NCBI RefSeq assembly: GCF_004795105.1
Contig: NZ_SSBL01000027.1
Location: forward strand, 1 to 64,000
Source: Streptomyces sp. A0642
GTDB taxonomy: Bacteria; Actinomycetota; Actinomycetes; Streptomycetales; Streptomycetaceae
Length of the DNA: 64,000 nt
Direction: 5' to 3'
Numbering within the stretch: position 1 is the first letter of the stretch; every line of letters starts with the position of its first letter. Of the stretch, positions 25,608-34,747 are shown piece by piece. The position numbers were made by a program, and so were the translations under genes. The notes under the pieces were generated by a model, which did no database searches, was not told the DNA's origin, and was given only the letters and a program-made list of their open reading frames with translations.

Positions 25608-27290
25608 ATGAGCACCAGGCAGCGTCGCCGAGACCTGCGGGTGCCCAGCTGGATGAGGAACTACCGCAAGGGGCTGCTGCGCGGCGACATGCTCGGGGCA
25701 CTGACGGCGTGGGCCCTGATCGTCCCCGAGAGTGTCGCGTACGCGCAGATCGCCGGCGTGCCTCCGCAGAACGCGTTCTACGCCGCGCCGGTGGCTCTGC
25801 TGGTGTATGCGCTGTTCGGGCGCTCCAACTTCCTCATCATCGGCGCGACATCGGCGGCGGCTGTCCTGTCCGCCGCCGCGGTGTCCGAGATCAGCGGCGA
25901 CCCCAAGGACGCCGTCGGGCTGTCGGCCGCTCTCGCGGTCATCGTCGGCGTGGTCCTGCTCGTCGCCGGCGTCGCCCGTCTCGGGTTCCTCACCAACTTC
26001 CTCGCCGAGCCCGCCCTGGTCGGCTTTCTGTTCGGGATGGCGCTGACGATCGTCGTCCGCCAGGGCGCCAAACTCGTCGGCGTCTCCAGCGGGGACGGCA
26101 ACTTCTTCGAGCGGCTGTGGACCCTCCTGAGCAGGGCGCCGGACTGGTCGCTCGCCACACTCGGCGTCGGAGCGGCCTCACTGGCACTGCTGTTCCTGCT
26201 CGAACGGTTCGTGCCCCGCCTCCCCGCCGCGCTGATGGTGCTCGTCCTGGGACTCCTCCTGTCCGCGGCGCTGGGCCTGAAGGACCACGGCGTGGACGTC
26301 GTCGGAAAGATCCCCTCGGCCGTCCCGGTTCCGCATCTGCCGGGCATCCCGGCCGAGGACTGGATCGCCCTGGCCACGGGTGCGCTCGGCGTCGCCCTGG
26401 TGGTCTTCGCCGAAGCGTTCAGCATCGCCAACCGCTTCGCCCGCGAGCACGGCCAGGAGGTCGACGCCGACCGGGAGATGACCGCGGTCGGCCTCAGTAA
26501 CATCGCCGTCGGCCTGGTCCGGGGCTTCGTCGTCTCGGGCAGCGCGTCGCGCAGCGCCGCCGCGACCGGTGCGGGCGGCCGTACCCCGCTGGTGTCCCTG
26601 ATCGCCGCCGCCCTGATCCTGCTGACCGGGGCCTTCCTCACACCGCTCTTCACCGACCTGCCCGAGCCGGTCCTCGGTGCCATCGTGATCGTGGCCGTAC
26701 GCGGCTTCATGAGGGTGGGCGAACTGCGGCGCTACGCGGCCTGCGACCGGCGCAGTCTGTGGGTGGCGCTCACCGCTCTGATCGGGGTGCTGCTCTTCGA
26801 CCTGCTGCCCGGGCTGCTCCTCGCCGTGGCGCTGTCCCTCGTCCTGTTCATCGCCGCGGCCAGCCGCCGCGATGTCGCGGTCCTCGGGCGCTTGCCCGGA
26901 ACCCGGCTGTACGCCGACACCGCACATCACCCGGACGCCGCCACGACCCCCGGCGTACTCGCCGTGCGGCCCGACGGAAGCCTGTTCTTCGGCAACGTCA
27001 ACCGCGTCCGCCTCGCCGTCCGCGACCAGGTCGCGCGCTCCACTCCTCCCCCGCGAGCCGTCGTCCTGGACCTGACCGGCAGCTACCGCCTCGGGATCCC
27101 CGTCCTCGACGCACTCGACGAGCTGCGAGAGGAACTGGCCAGGAAGGACATCGCCCTGCACCTGGCTCATGTCCGGGCACGCGCCGAACAAGACCTGGCC
27201 CGGCACGCCCTGGCGGACCGCCTCGGCCCGCGGGGCCGCCACCCCACCGTGGACGACGCCGCCTCGGCGGCGACCGTCGGACCGGTGTGA
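25608..27290 (+). CDS. SulP/SLC26-family anion transporter with STAS domain, 560 aa
   Basis: A SulP transport core of about 10-14 helices spans residues 20-430. The family signature lies near the start (GDMLGALTAWALIVPESVAY, then AQIAGVPPQNAFYAA), with FAEAFSIANRFAREHG and FVVSGSASRSAAATGAGGRT in the middle. A cytoplasmic STAS domain occupies the last 120 residues (PDGSLFFGNVNRVR, then AVVLDLTGSYRLGIPVLDAL). Members carry sulfate, bicarbonate or other anions, usually with protons or sodium. The start is the ATG at 25608 with GCGGAGG upstream. It is monocistronic and convergent with the MFS gene. The substrate is not determinable here. Confidence 0.9.
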   Translation: MSTRQRRRDLRVPSWMRNYRKGLLRGDMLGALTAWALIVPESVAYAQIAGVPPQNAFYAAPVALLVYALFGRSNFLIIGATSAAAVLSAAAVSEISGDPKDAVGLSAALAVIVGVVLLVAGVARLGFLTNFLAEPALVGFLFGMALTIVVRQGAKLVGVSSGDGNFFERLWTLLSRAPDWSLATLGVGAASLALLFLLERFVPRLPAALMVLVLGLLLSAALGLKDHGVDVVGKIPSAVPVPHLPGIPAEDWIALATGALGVALVVFAEAFSIANRFAREHGQEVDADREMTAVGLSNIAVGLVRGFVVSGSASRSAAATGAGGRTPLVSLIAAALILLTGAFLTPLFTDLPEPVLGAIVIVAVRGFMRVGELRRYAACDRRSLWVALTALIGVLLFDLLPGLLLAVALSLVLFIAAASRRDVAVLGRLPGTRLYADTAHHPDAATTPGVLAVRPDGSLFFGNVNRVRLAVRDQVARSTPPPRAVVLDLTGSYRLGIPVLDALDELREELARKDIALHLAHVRARAEQDLARHALADRLGPRGRHPTVDDAASAATVGPV

Positions 27291-27328
27291 GGCAGGAACC
27301 CGCGCTGCCGGGCGTGGCAGGGCGCCAC

Positions 27329-28675
27329 TCAGTGACTGACGACAACGCCGGTGGAGGCGAGTTCCGGGACACCGAGGCGCCCGGCGTCCCTTTCCGGGCG
27401 CATGAACAGGGCAGCCAGGATGCCGGTGATCAACAGCAGGGCGGCGGTGACGAGCCAGCCGTTCTCGTAGCCTGCCGGCGCTGTCGCCGCACTGTCCACG
27501 ATCCGGCCGAGTACCAGGGGCGACACCACGCCCCCCAGGCTGAACACCGCCACGAGGGCGCCGAGTACGACTCCGCGCTGGGAGGGCGGCGTGATCCGGG
27601 CAATCGCCGTCTGCGCAACAGTGATCATGACCAGGGCGACCGCCATGGGGCCGAACATCATCGGGACCTTGATCCATAGCGCGTCGACGGTGGCGAACAC
27701 GGTCACCGCGCCCGCCGAGGCCACCAGCAGCAGAGCGGCACCGGCGCCGGCCGGCAGCCTTCCTCCGGTGCCGCGCCGGGCGGCCCGGCGGGCCAGCAGC
27801 CCGTGCGCCAGCAGGACCACACCGTTGGCCACAGCTCCCCCGCCGACCGCGGCACCGGCCTGCCCGAGGTCCCAGCCCACCACCGTCTGGAGATAGTCCG
27901 GCAGCCACGTCAGCTTGGCGCTCATCACCCAGTAGGCCGCGAACGCACCCAGGGCCGCGGTGATGAACGTGCCGGAGAGGAAGACCGCCCGCAGCGGTAC
28001 TTCCGCGGCCTCGGATTCCGCGTCGGCCGCACGTGCCGCACGGCCTACGGGCGGGGCCAGCGGCCCTTCCTTGCCCTTGGCGGCCCAGACCGCCGCCCAC
28101 GACAGTCCCGCGATGCCCGCCGCCCCGAAGGCCCAGCGCCAGCCGAAGTGGGAGATCACCGCCCCGAGGGTGGGTGCTGCCACCGCGACGCCGGCCGCCG
28201 CGCCCACCATGAGGATGGCCGTGGGCAGGGTGCGCTCCCGCTGCTCGAACCAGCCGTGCGCATGGTGGACCGCCACCGGCGCCGCGGGCCCCTCGGCGAT
28301 GCCGAGCAGCACCCTCGTGACGATCAGTGTCCCGAAACCCGCAGCACCCCAGAGCATCGGCAGCTGGGTGACCGACCAGAGCAGGCCCATCATGAGGAGC
28401 AGCACCGATGTGCGCACCTTGCGGGTCAGGAACGAAACGCCCAGCGCGGACAGCGAGAAGAGGCTGAAGAAGGCGGCCTGGGCCACGCCGAACTCCTGGC
28501 GGCTGAGTCCGAACTCCTTCATGATCTCCGGTCCGGCGAGCCCCAGGACGGCCTTGTCTGCGAAGTTCACCACCATGAACGCCAGCAGGAGCCAGGTGGT
28601 CGCCCATGCCTGCCGACCGCCGGGTGCCGGATCTGCCGGGACCGTACGCCGCGCCGCGACGGTGACTGCTTTCAC
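27329..28675 (-). CDS. MFS transporter, 448 aa
   Basis: A twelve-helix major facilitator resembling the anion:cation symporter/4-hydroxybenzoate or ACS groups. The N-terminal signature is FADKAVLGLAGPEIMKEFGL, followed by TRKVRTSVLLLMMGLLWSV and VTRVLLGIAEGPAAP. The GTG start at 28675 overlaps the stop of the MBL-hydrolase gene by 4 bp (GTGA). The transporter is therefore probably translated with the hydrolase and imports its substrate or exports its product. The likely regulator is the PucR protein beyond the MBL gene. Confidence 0.85.
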   Translation of the reverse strand: MKAVTVAARRTVPADPAPGGRQAWATTWLLLAFMVVNFADKAVLGLAGPEIMKEFGLSRQEFGVAQAAFFSLFSLSALGVSFLTRKVRTSVLLLMMGLLWSVTQLPMLWGAAGFGTLIVTRVLLGIAEGPAAPVAVHHAHGWFEQRERTLPTAILMVGAAAGVAVAAPTLGAVISHFGWRWAFGAAGIAGLSWAAVWAAKGKEGPLAPPVGRAARAADAESEAAEVPLRAVFLSGTFITAALGAFAAYWVMSAKLTWLPDYLQTVVGWDLGQAGAAVGGGAVANGVVLLAHGLLARRAARRGTGGRLPAGAGAALLLVASAGAVTVFATVDALWIKVPMMFGPMAVALVMITVAQTAIARITPPSQRGVVLGALVAVFSLGGVVSPLVLGRIVDSAATAPAGYENGWLVTAALLLITGILAALFMRPERDAGRLGVPELASTGVVVSH

Positions 28676-30090
28676 GGTCGCACCTCTTGCTCGGCACCGG
28701 CGTCCGCGGGGGCGCCGCATCCGCAGCTGTCGTCGTCGACGACGCCCACGCTGATGGCTCCTGCGGCCCGTCGCCGCCCCTCGTCACTGCGCGTCAGTTC
28801 GGTGGCGACGTCCGTGCCCGCCGCCACGGCGGCGGATTCGGCCGCCGCCCAGTTGAAGACGCCGCGCGCCATCGTCGAGGTCTCGCGCTCGGCCCGGCGC
28901 GCGAAGACCTCGGCCCGGATCCGGGCGACTTCGCGGTCGGCCGGTGCGGCCAGCGCGGCGGTCTCGGCCAGGTGCGCCGCCAGCCGCAGCTCCCCGCGGC
29001 CGAGCAACTGCTCCGCCCGGTCCGCCAGCGCCTGCGCACCACCCGCCGCGTCGGCGAGTTCGGCGGCCAGCGCGGATTCGGGGGCGGGCTTGAGGTTCGC
29101 CGGGTTCTGGTCGTACCAGCCGCCCCACAGGCGCCACAGGTTCCGGACGACGAACTCCGGCTCGTCGTAGGCCGGGTGAAGATACGGCTTGTCCAAAAGG
29201 CCCGGCGGAACCTTCACACCGTGCAGCACCTCGTCAAGACGCGCGCCGGCGTTCATCAGGTCCCTCGTCTGGTCGCACAGGGACTCCAGGAGCTCCGCCG
29301 TGTCACCGAGTGCCTGACTGATACGACCGTTGCCCAGGATCGGCACACCGTGCCCGGGGAGCAGCACCTCCGCTCCGAGGTCCTGCATGTCGCGCAGTGC
29401 CTTCGCCCATTCCACCGGGTAGCGCTGCACCTTCTGCGGGTTGCCGGCGTTCGGCGAGTTCCAGATGAACAGGTCGCCCGTGCACAGGGTCCGCAGCTCT
29501 GGGATCCACACATAAGTGTGGTCGTCCGTCTCACCGCGGGCGTGCACCAGCTCGAAGGTCAGGTCCCCCCTGCGCACGGTCAGCCGATCGCGGTAGGTCG
29601 TGTCCGGGTAGCGGTACTCCTCCGGCCACACCAGGGAGGGCACGCCGAACTGCCTCCGGTTGATCCACGTGTTGTAACCGGCCGTCTCCCGGTAGCGGTC
29701 GAAACGCGCAGCCACCGCCTCGTGCGCGACGACCTCGGGGCGCCCCGAGCCGGCCTCGGCTGCCTCCCTGTCGAAGGGCCCCACGCCGAAGACGTGATCC
29801 ACATGGCCATGCGTGTACACGACCGTGCTCACCGGCGCCGACGAGTGGCCGCGGACCGACTCGTGGAGCTGGGACGCGGTACGGAAGTCGCCCGAGTCGA
29901 TCAGCACCAGGCCGTCCCCGGTGTCGAACACCGCCACGTTCGCGAAGGCGGGGAAGAACCCGGTCCGCTCACCGACGTGCACGAGACCGCCGTCGGCAAA
30001 GGCCCCCGTGAAGTGTGCCAGCAGTGACTCCTCGCCGGCCCAGACCTGGTCCGCGTACGCCATGTAACCGCTGGAATTGTGTTCCGTCAT
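28672..30090 (-). CDS. MBL-fold hydrolase with alkyl-sulfatase-type dimerisation domain, 472 aa
   Basis: The N-terminal metallo-beta-lactamase domain has the metal motif THGHVDH (HxHxDH). Further ligands lie in HARGETDDHTYVW, LCTGDLFIW and LLPGHGVPILG. An alkyl-sulfatase-like dimerisation domain follows, with the family segment EPEFVVRNLWRLWGGWYDQN. The family includes SdsA1-type alkylsulfatases, but the C-terminal SCP2-like lid domain of those enzymes is missing. The substrate is therefore uncertain. The very end has a Cys-rich tail (DDDSCGCGAPADAG), which is unusual. The ATG has a strong AGGAGGAG site. It forms an operon with the MFS gene and is divergent from a PucR regulator. Confidence 0.85.
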   Translation of the reverse strand: MTEHNSSGYMAYADQVWAGEESLLAHFTGAFADGGLVHVGERTGFFPAFANVAVFDTGDGLVLIDSGDFRTASQLHESVRGHSSAPVSTVVYTHGHVDHVFGVGPFDREAAEAGSGRPEVVAHEAVAARFDRYRETAGYNTWINRRQFGVPSLVWPEEYRYPDTTYRDRLTVRRGDLTFELVHARGETDDHTYVWIPELRTLCTGDLFIWNSPNAGNPQKVQRYPVEWAKALRDMQDLGAEVLLPGHGVPILGNGRISQALGDTAELLESLCDQTRDLMNAGARLDEVLHGVKVPPGLLDKPYLHPAYDEPEFVVRNLWRLWGGWYDQNPANLKPAPESALAAELADAAGGAQALADRAEQLLGRGELRLAAHLAETAALAAPADREVARIRAEVFARRAERETSTMARGVFNWAAAESAAVAAGTDVATELTRSDEGRRRAAGAISVGVVDDDSCGCGAPADAGAEQEVRP

Positions 30091-30225
30091 AGTGTCCGAC
30101 TCCTCCTACGTCACGCTGGAGGCCACCCTTCCTGCCCCCTGCGGTGGCCCGCTGATCTCCGTAGAGTCTGCGTCGCGGCCTGCCGGGGGGACATCCGCCG
30201 CTTTCACAAGAAAACGCCGCTTAGA

Positions 30226-30241
30226 CTGTGACAGATCACAG
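30226..30241. promoter_or_regulatory. Perfect palindrome at the PucR/MBL divergent promoter
   Basis: CTGTGA-CAGA-TCACAG is a perfect 6-4-6 inverted repeat about 23 bp before the preferred PucR start at 30264 and 135 bp before the MBL start. It resembles a Crp half-site pair but has a 4-bp rather than 6-bp spacer. It may be the PucR operator or a Crp-like site. Confidence 0.45.
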
Positions 30242-30263
30242 CCGAGCACGGAGGATCGCCCCG

Positions 30264-31502
30264 GTGCCGAACGTTCCACCATCCGAAGCCCACGGCGCGT
30301 ATCCGGCGCTGTCGCCCGCCGCGCAGGCACTCGCCGCCCGGTGCGAGAGCCGCGTCAACGAGCTCGCCCGCCGCATGGCCCGCGAGACCTTCGAACAGTT
30401 GCCCGGGTACAACGAGCTCCCCGCCGATGTGAAGGACGTGGAGATCGCCGCCACAGTCCGCAACGGACTGCGCCTCTTCCTGCGCCGCGTACGCGACACC
30501 CAGGGCCGCGCCGGGGACTACAGCCTCTTCCGCGAACGCGCCGCCCAGCGCGCCGACGAAGGCATGCCCCTGCACACGCTTCTGCGCAGTCACTCCACGG
30601 GCGTCTACGTCCTGTGGCAAACGCTCAGGGACGAAGCCGCCATCGGAGAGGAAGGCGCGCTCATCGAGCTCGTCGACTTCCTCCTGCGCGGCCACGAAGC
30701 CATCATCGGCGCCGTGGCCGAGACCTACCTCGATGAACAGGCCGCGCTCTTCACCGAACGACGTGAGCACCACCGCTCACTCGTACGCGGGCTGCTGGAC
30801 GGTTCCCTGCCCCCGGCGCGGGCCTTCGAGGAACTGGGCCTCGACGGGCCCTCTCTCGTCGTTCACCTGCATGTACCTCGCGGTCTGGACCCGGCGGCCT
30901 CGGCCGTCGCGGACCGCCGCCAGGTCCGCCGCATGCAGACCGTGCTCGACCGCGCACTCGGCACCGAGGCGGCGTCGCTGCTCAGCGTCGACGGAGGTCA
31001 CGTCATCGCTCCGCAGCAGGCCGACGACACGGACGGCACCCGTGCCTGCGAGGAGCTGTCAACCCGGCTCCGGCAGGTCTGCGGCCTCGATGTGCGATGT
31101 GCCGCCGTCACCGCTGCGAGTCCCCAGGACGTCCCGGTTGCTGCCAGGACCGCCACCGACATCGTCCGGGTCGCCCGCGCCTGCGGACGACCCGCCGGCC
31201 CGCACCGTATGGACGACATCCTGCTGGAGTACCACCTCTCGCGCCGCGACGAGAGCAGCGACCGCATCGCCGCCCTTCTCGACCCTGTCGGAGACCGGCC
31301 CGAACTCATCGAGACCCTGCGCGTCCACCTCGAACATCGCCACGACCGGCGCAGCACCGCCCGCCGCCTCGGGCTGCACCCCAACACCGTGGACAACCGA
31401 CTGGCCAGAATCACCGAACTCACCGGCCTCGATATCTCCTCTCCGCACGGAAACGCTCTGGCACTGGCCGCACTGCTGCTGCGCGGCAACGTGCCGGCGT
31501 GA
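30264..31502 (+). CDS. PucR/CdaR-family transcriptional regulator, 412 aa
   Basis: The C-terminal PucR-type helix-turn-helix is clear: HDRRSTARRLGLHPNTVDNR, then LARITELTGLD. The N-terminal region is helical and resembles the leader of actinobacterial PucR-like regulators (GMPLHTLLRSHSTGVYVLWQ). A GGDEF-like middle domain links them. The GTG at 30264 has GGAGG at correct spacing and is preferred over the upstream GTG at 30228, which lies inside the palindrome. It is divergent from the MBL-MFS operon and likely controls it in response to the substrate. Confidence 0.85.
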   Translation: MPNVPPSEAHGAYPALSPAAQALAARCESRVNELARRMARETFEQLPGYNELPADVKDVEIAATVRNGLRLFLRRVRDTQGRAGDYSLFRERAAQRADEGMPLHTLLRSHSTGVYVLWQTLRDEAAIGEEGALIELVDFLLRGHEAIIGAVAETYLDEQAALFTERREHHRSLVRGLLDGSLPPARAFEELGLDGPSLVVHLHVPRGLDPAASAVADRRQVRRMQTVLDRALGTEAASLLSVDGGHVIAPQQADDTDGTRACEELSTRLRQVCGLDVRCAAVTAASPQDVPVAARTATDIVRVARACGRPAGPHRMDDILLEYHLSRRDESSDRIAALLDPVGDRPELIETLRVHLEHRHDRRSTARRLGLHPNTVDNRLARITELTGLDISSPHGNALALAALLLRGNVPA

Positions 31503-31677
31503 CAGCAGTCGCACCACCAGCTCGGCCGCCGTCGGCGTAGATCACCTCGCTCGGGTGGAAAGCGCGCGGCGAGTTACGGCGCCGTTACTCCGTGGCGGCC
31601 GTGGCAGAGGCGAGGTTGAGGAGGCGTCCTTGTCGCGTGAGGCTTGGGGCTCACCCTGACGAGAGACAGGAGGCACC

Positions 31678-32730
31678 ATGCTGGAAGCCCTCGGACTCAC
31701 CGACGACGAGGCGGAACTGTATGTCGCCCTGGTGCGCTCCGGCCCCTCCCCGACCGATGAGTTCGACCGTCTTCCGGGGCTGCCCGACCTCCCCGGGGCG
31801 GTGGTGAGCGGGGCACTGGAGGGACTGGTCGCGAAAGGGCTGCTCACCCGGACTGCCGGAGAACCCGCCCAGCTCATCCCGTCCCCGCCGGACGTCGCCG
31901 GGGAGGTTCTGCTGCTGCGCCGCATGCAGGAACTCCACCTGGCCCGGGCTGCCATGGGGCGGCTGTCCGCCGAGTACCACAGGAGCCCGAAGGACGGGCT
32001 GGGGCGCGCGTCGGTCGAGTTCACGGACGGGGCGGCCGTCGCCCAACGCGCCGACCAGATGCAGCGCGGGGCCCGCGAAGAGGTCCTCATCTTCGACATG
32101 CCGCCCTACGTGTCCTCCGCCGAGGACGGCACCGCGCTGGGCAACGACTGTGAGATGGACCGACTGGCCGCGGGAGTCCGCTACCGGACCGTCTATGACC
32201 AGTTGTCCATCGAACAGCCCGGAGGTCTCAACCGGATCAGGCGTTACATCGATGCCGGCGAGGGCGCCCGCGCGAGGCCGCGGCTGCCGCTGAAGATGCT
32301 CATCGTGGATCGCAGGCTCGGCATAGTGCCCGCCCTCCCCATGAACACGGAACACACCGAGGGGTCCGCGCTCATCCACCCCAGCCCGCTCCTGGACGGA
32401 CTCATCGGCCTCTTCGAGCAGACCTGGAACAGCGCGCTGCCCCTCGATCTCGTGCGCGACGGCGATCGGGCCGGGCACGAGCTCGACGAGACCGAGGCCC
32501 GGGTGCTCACGCTGCTGCTCAGCGGTCTCACCGACGAGGTGATAGCCCGCCAGATGGGTGTGGGGCGACGGACCGTACTGCGCCGGGCGCGCCATCTCAT
32601 GGACCGGGCGGGCGTCGTCACGCGGATGCAGCTGGGATGGTACGCCGCGCAGCACGGCTGGATCGCACCGAGCGACGGGGCCGCCGGCGTAGGGCGTAAA
32701 ACGTCTGGTCAGAGTGTCGGCGGCGCATAG
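31678..32730 (+). CDS. TrmB-like/LuxR-type helix-turn-helix regulator, 350 aa
   Basis: The N-terminus resembles a TrmB-type winged helix (LGLTDDEAELYVALVRSG). The C-terminus is a LuxR/GerE-type HTH (LDETEARVLTLLLSGLTDEV, then IARQMGVGRRTVLRRARHLM). The middle has a phospholipase D-like or sensor fold common to this Streptomyces family. The ATG is preceded by AGGAGG. Proteins of this type are often encoded beside secreted S8 proteases in Streptomyces. Here the neighbouring protease gene is broken, so the regulator may be an orphan. Confidence 0.8.
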   Translation: MLEALGLTDDEAELYVALVRSGPSPTDEFDRLPGLPDLPGAVVSGALEGLVAKGLLTRTAGEPAQLIPSPPDVAGEVLLLRRMQELHLARAAMGRLSAEYHRSPKDGLGRASVEFTDGAAVAQRADQMQRGAREEVLIFDMPPYVSSAEDGTALGNDCEMDRLAAGVRYRTVYDQLSIEQPGGLNRIRRYIDAGEGARARPRLPLKMLIVDRRLGIVPALPMNTEHTEGSALIHPSPLLDGLIGLFEQTWNSALPLDLVRDGDRAGHELDETEARVLTLLLSGLTDEVIARQMGVGRRTVLRRARHLMDRAGVVTRMQLGWYAAQHGWIAPSDGAAGVGRKTSGQSVGGA

Positions 32731-32883
32731 GTGCCGTTGTCGCCAAAGCGCACCCGATACGTCTTCTTCCTCCTTCTTCCACGCCGGTAGCGTCCGGCAC
32801 ACGCACCGAATCCGGCATCGCGTGTGCCGTCCTCGACCTGTGTCCTGGGCGGTTTCACGCTCCCCCCGAACGAGGAGGAGCAC

Positions 32884-34106
32884 GTGCAGCACCCCAACCG
32901 CGGGAGAACCACACGAAGGCTGATGGCGACGGCATTGGTCATCGCCGTCAGCGCCTCGCTTCCCGCCTTCGCCACCGCACAGGCCGAGCCGAGGACCACC
33001 GGGCTGACCCAGCCGGCCGCCAAGGGCGATACGGAGGCCACGGTCACGCTCGTCACCGGTGACACCGTGACCGTGGCCACTGCCCCGGACGGCAAACAGT
33101 CCGTCACCGCCACCGCGGCCGAGGGCACGTCCAAGACCTTCCAGACCTTCTCGGGGCCCGACGAGGACCTCTACGTGTACCCGTCCGACGCGATGGACGG
33201 CATAGCCTCCGGTGCCCTGGACACCAAGCTGTTCAACGTCACCCAGCTGATCAAGGACGGGTACGCGGACGCCAAGGCGACCGAGCTGCCGGTCATCCTG
33301 GCCTACGGTGACAAGCCGGGCGCGGCGGCTCTGAAGCAGCGGACGGACGCCTTGCCCGCGAGTGACGCGGGCGCGGTCCTGGACCGCCTCGACATGGCGG
33401 GCTCCGAGGTCGAGAAGTCAGGTGCCGGCGCCTTCTGGAAGCAGGTGAAGCCGGTCAGCAAGCCACCCAAGGAGGGCAGGAGCGTCACAGCGCCGGGCGC
33501 CGCCGGGGTCACCAAGCTCTGGTACGACGGAAAGGCGAAGGTCTCCCTCGACACGAGCGTGCCTCAGATCGGCGCCCCCGAGGCGTGGGCCAAGGGGTAC
33601 GACGGCAAGGGCGCCAAGGTCGCCGTACTGGACACCGGGATCGACCTGACCAACGCGGACGTCAAGGACAACATCGCGGTCACCAAGGGCTTCGTGCCCG
33701 GGCTGACCGCGTCCGACGGCCAGGGGCACGGCACGCACGTCGCCTCCACCATCGTGGGCAGCGGGGCCAACTCGGGCGGGAAGTACAAAGGCGTCGCCCC
33801 CGGTGCCGACCTGCTCGTCGGCAAGGTGCTCGACAACGCGGGCAGCGGCCAGTTCTCCTGGATCCTGGAGGGCATGGAGTGGGCCGCCACCCAGGGCGCC
33901 GACGTGGTCAACATGAGTCTCGGTGGCCCTGCGGCGTCACCCGACGACGTGATGACCGAGGCCGTCGACCGGCTCAGCGCCTCCACCGGCACCCTCTTCG
34001 TCGTCTCCGCCGGCAACTCCGGCCCTGGTGCGACCACCATCGGCAGTCCGGGCACCGCCGACTCGGCGCTGACCGTCGGCGCGGTCGACAACCCCCGAGA
34101 CTGCAG
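32884..34106 (+). pseudogene. Truncated secreted S8 protease, catalytic serine region lost
   Basis: A GTG start with GAGGAGGAG upstream leads a signal peptide (RRLMATALVIAVSASLPAFA, then TAQA) and a prodomain. The first half of a subtilase domain follows, with AVLDTGIDLTNADV (Asp), QGHGTHVASTIVG (His) and VVSAGNSGPGATT (oxyanion Asn). Homology ends at ALTVGAVDNPRD near 34100. The GTSMA catalytic-serine motif and everything after it are gone. The frame continues out of phase into cas5e sequence and stops at 34320. The product could be secreted but cannot be an active protease. Confidence 0.85.
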
Positions 34107-34736
34107 TGCCTCGGAAACCACGGGCCTCACCCTCGCCGACCTCGCCCCCTCCGCCTCGCAGTACGCGCGGACCAGCCCGGCGAACTCCTCGTGGACTACC
34201 ACACCGTCAGCGGCGCCTCCCACGCCCCCAACGACCCCGTCCAACAACGCCTGCCCAAAGCCGACAACGGCCGACTACAGGTCAAGGAATCCACCAAGAT
34301 CACCCGACGCCACTACCTGAGCGACGCCGTCTTCACCGCCTACCTCGAAGGCGACGCAGAGACACTCGCCACAGCGGCACACGCCCTCCAGCGGCCCCGG
34401 TTCCCTCCCTTCCTCGGCCGCCGCTCCTGCCCGCCCAGCAAACCCCTGTTCATGGGACTCCAACACCAGACCTCCCTCGACGACGCACTGCGCGCCACGC
34501 CTTGGCAGGCCGGCGATCGGACGATCGCCCGCCACCACACCCGGGGGCAGTTCAGCATCAGCCTGGACACCGTCATCGAAGATCCGGCAGGAACCGATGT
34601 CCTGCCCGACCAGCCGCCCCCGCCGACCACTCCCTTCCGTCGCCGGTACACCGAACGCCCCATCAGACACGGGCACATCACCCTGCCCCTGTCGACCCAG
34701 AACGCCGCCCACGACCACTTCGACCTGCTCGGCTGA
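34107..34736 (+). pseudogene. cas5e: cas5e (casD) 3' remnant, fused to protease fragment
   Basis: From about 34140 the frame reads LRLAVRADQPGELLVDYHTV, then TKITRRHYLSDAVFTAYLEG, FLGRRSCPPSKPLF and ATPWQAGDR. These are conserved features of type I-E Cas5e from mid-protein to the C-terminus. The preceding GLTLADLA (about 34116-34140) lies in the protease frame but fits the Cas5e segment just before. A missing C in the run at about 34141-34146 would explain the shift. The N-terminal half and start codon are absent. It stops with TGA 11 nt before cas6e. Confidence 0.8.
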
Positions 34737-34747
34737 CAGGACCCGCC

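Noticed and set aside
32884..34320. Treating the protease frame through 34320 as a genuine 478-aa product
   Set aside because: After about 34106 the residues come from an out-of-phase cas5e segment and have no protease homology. The catalytic serine is missing.
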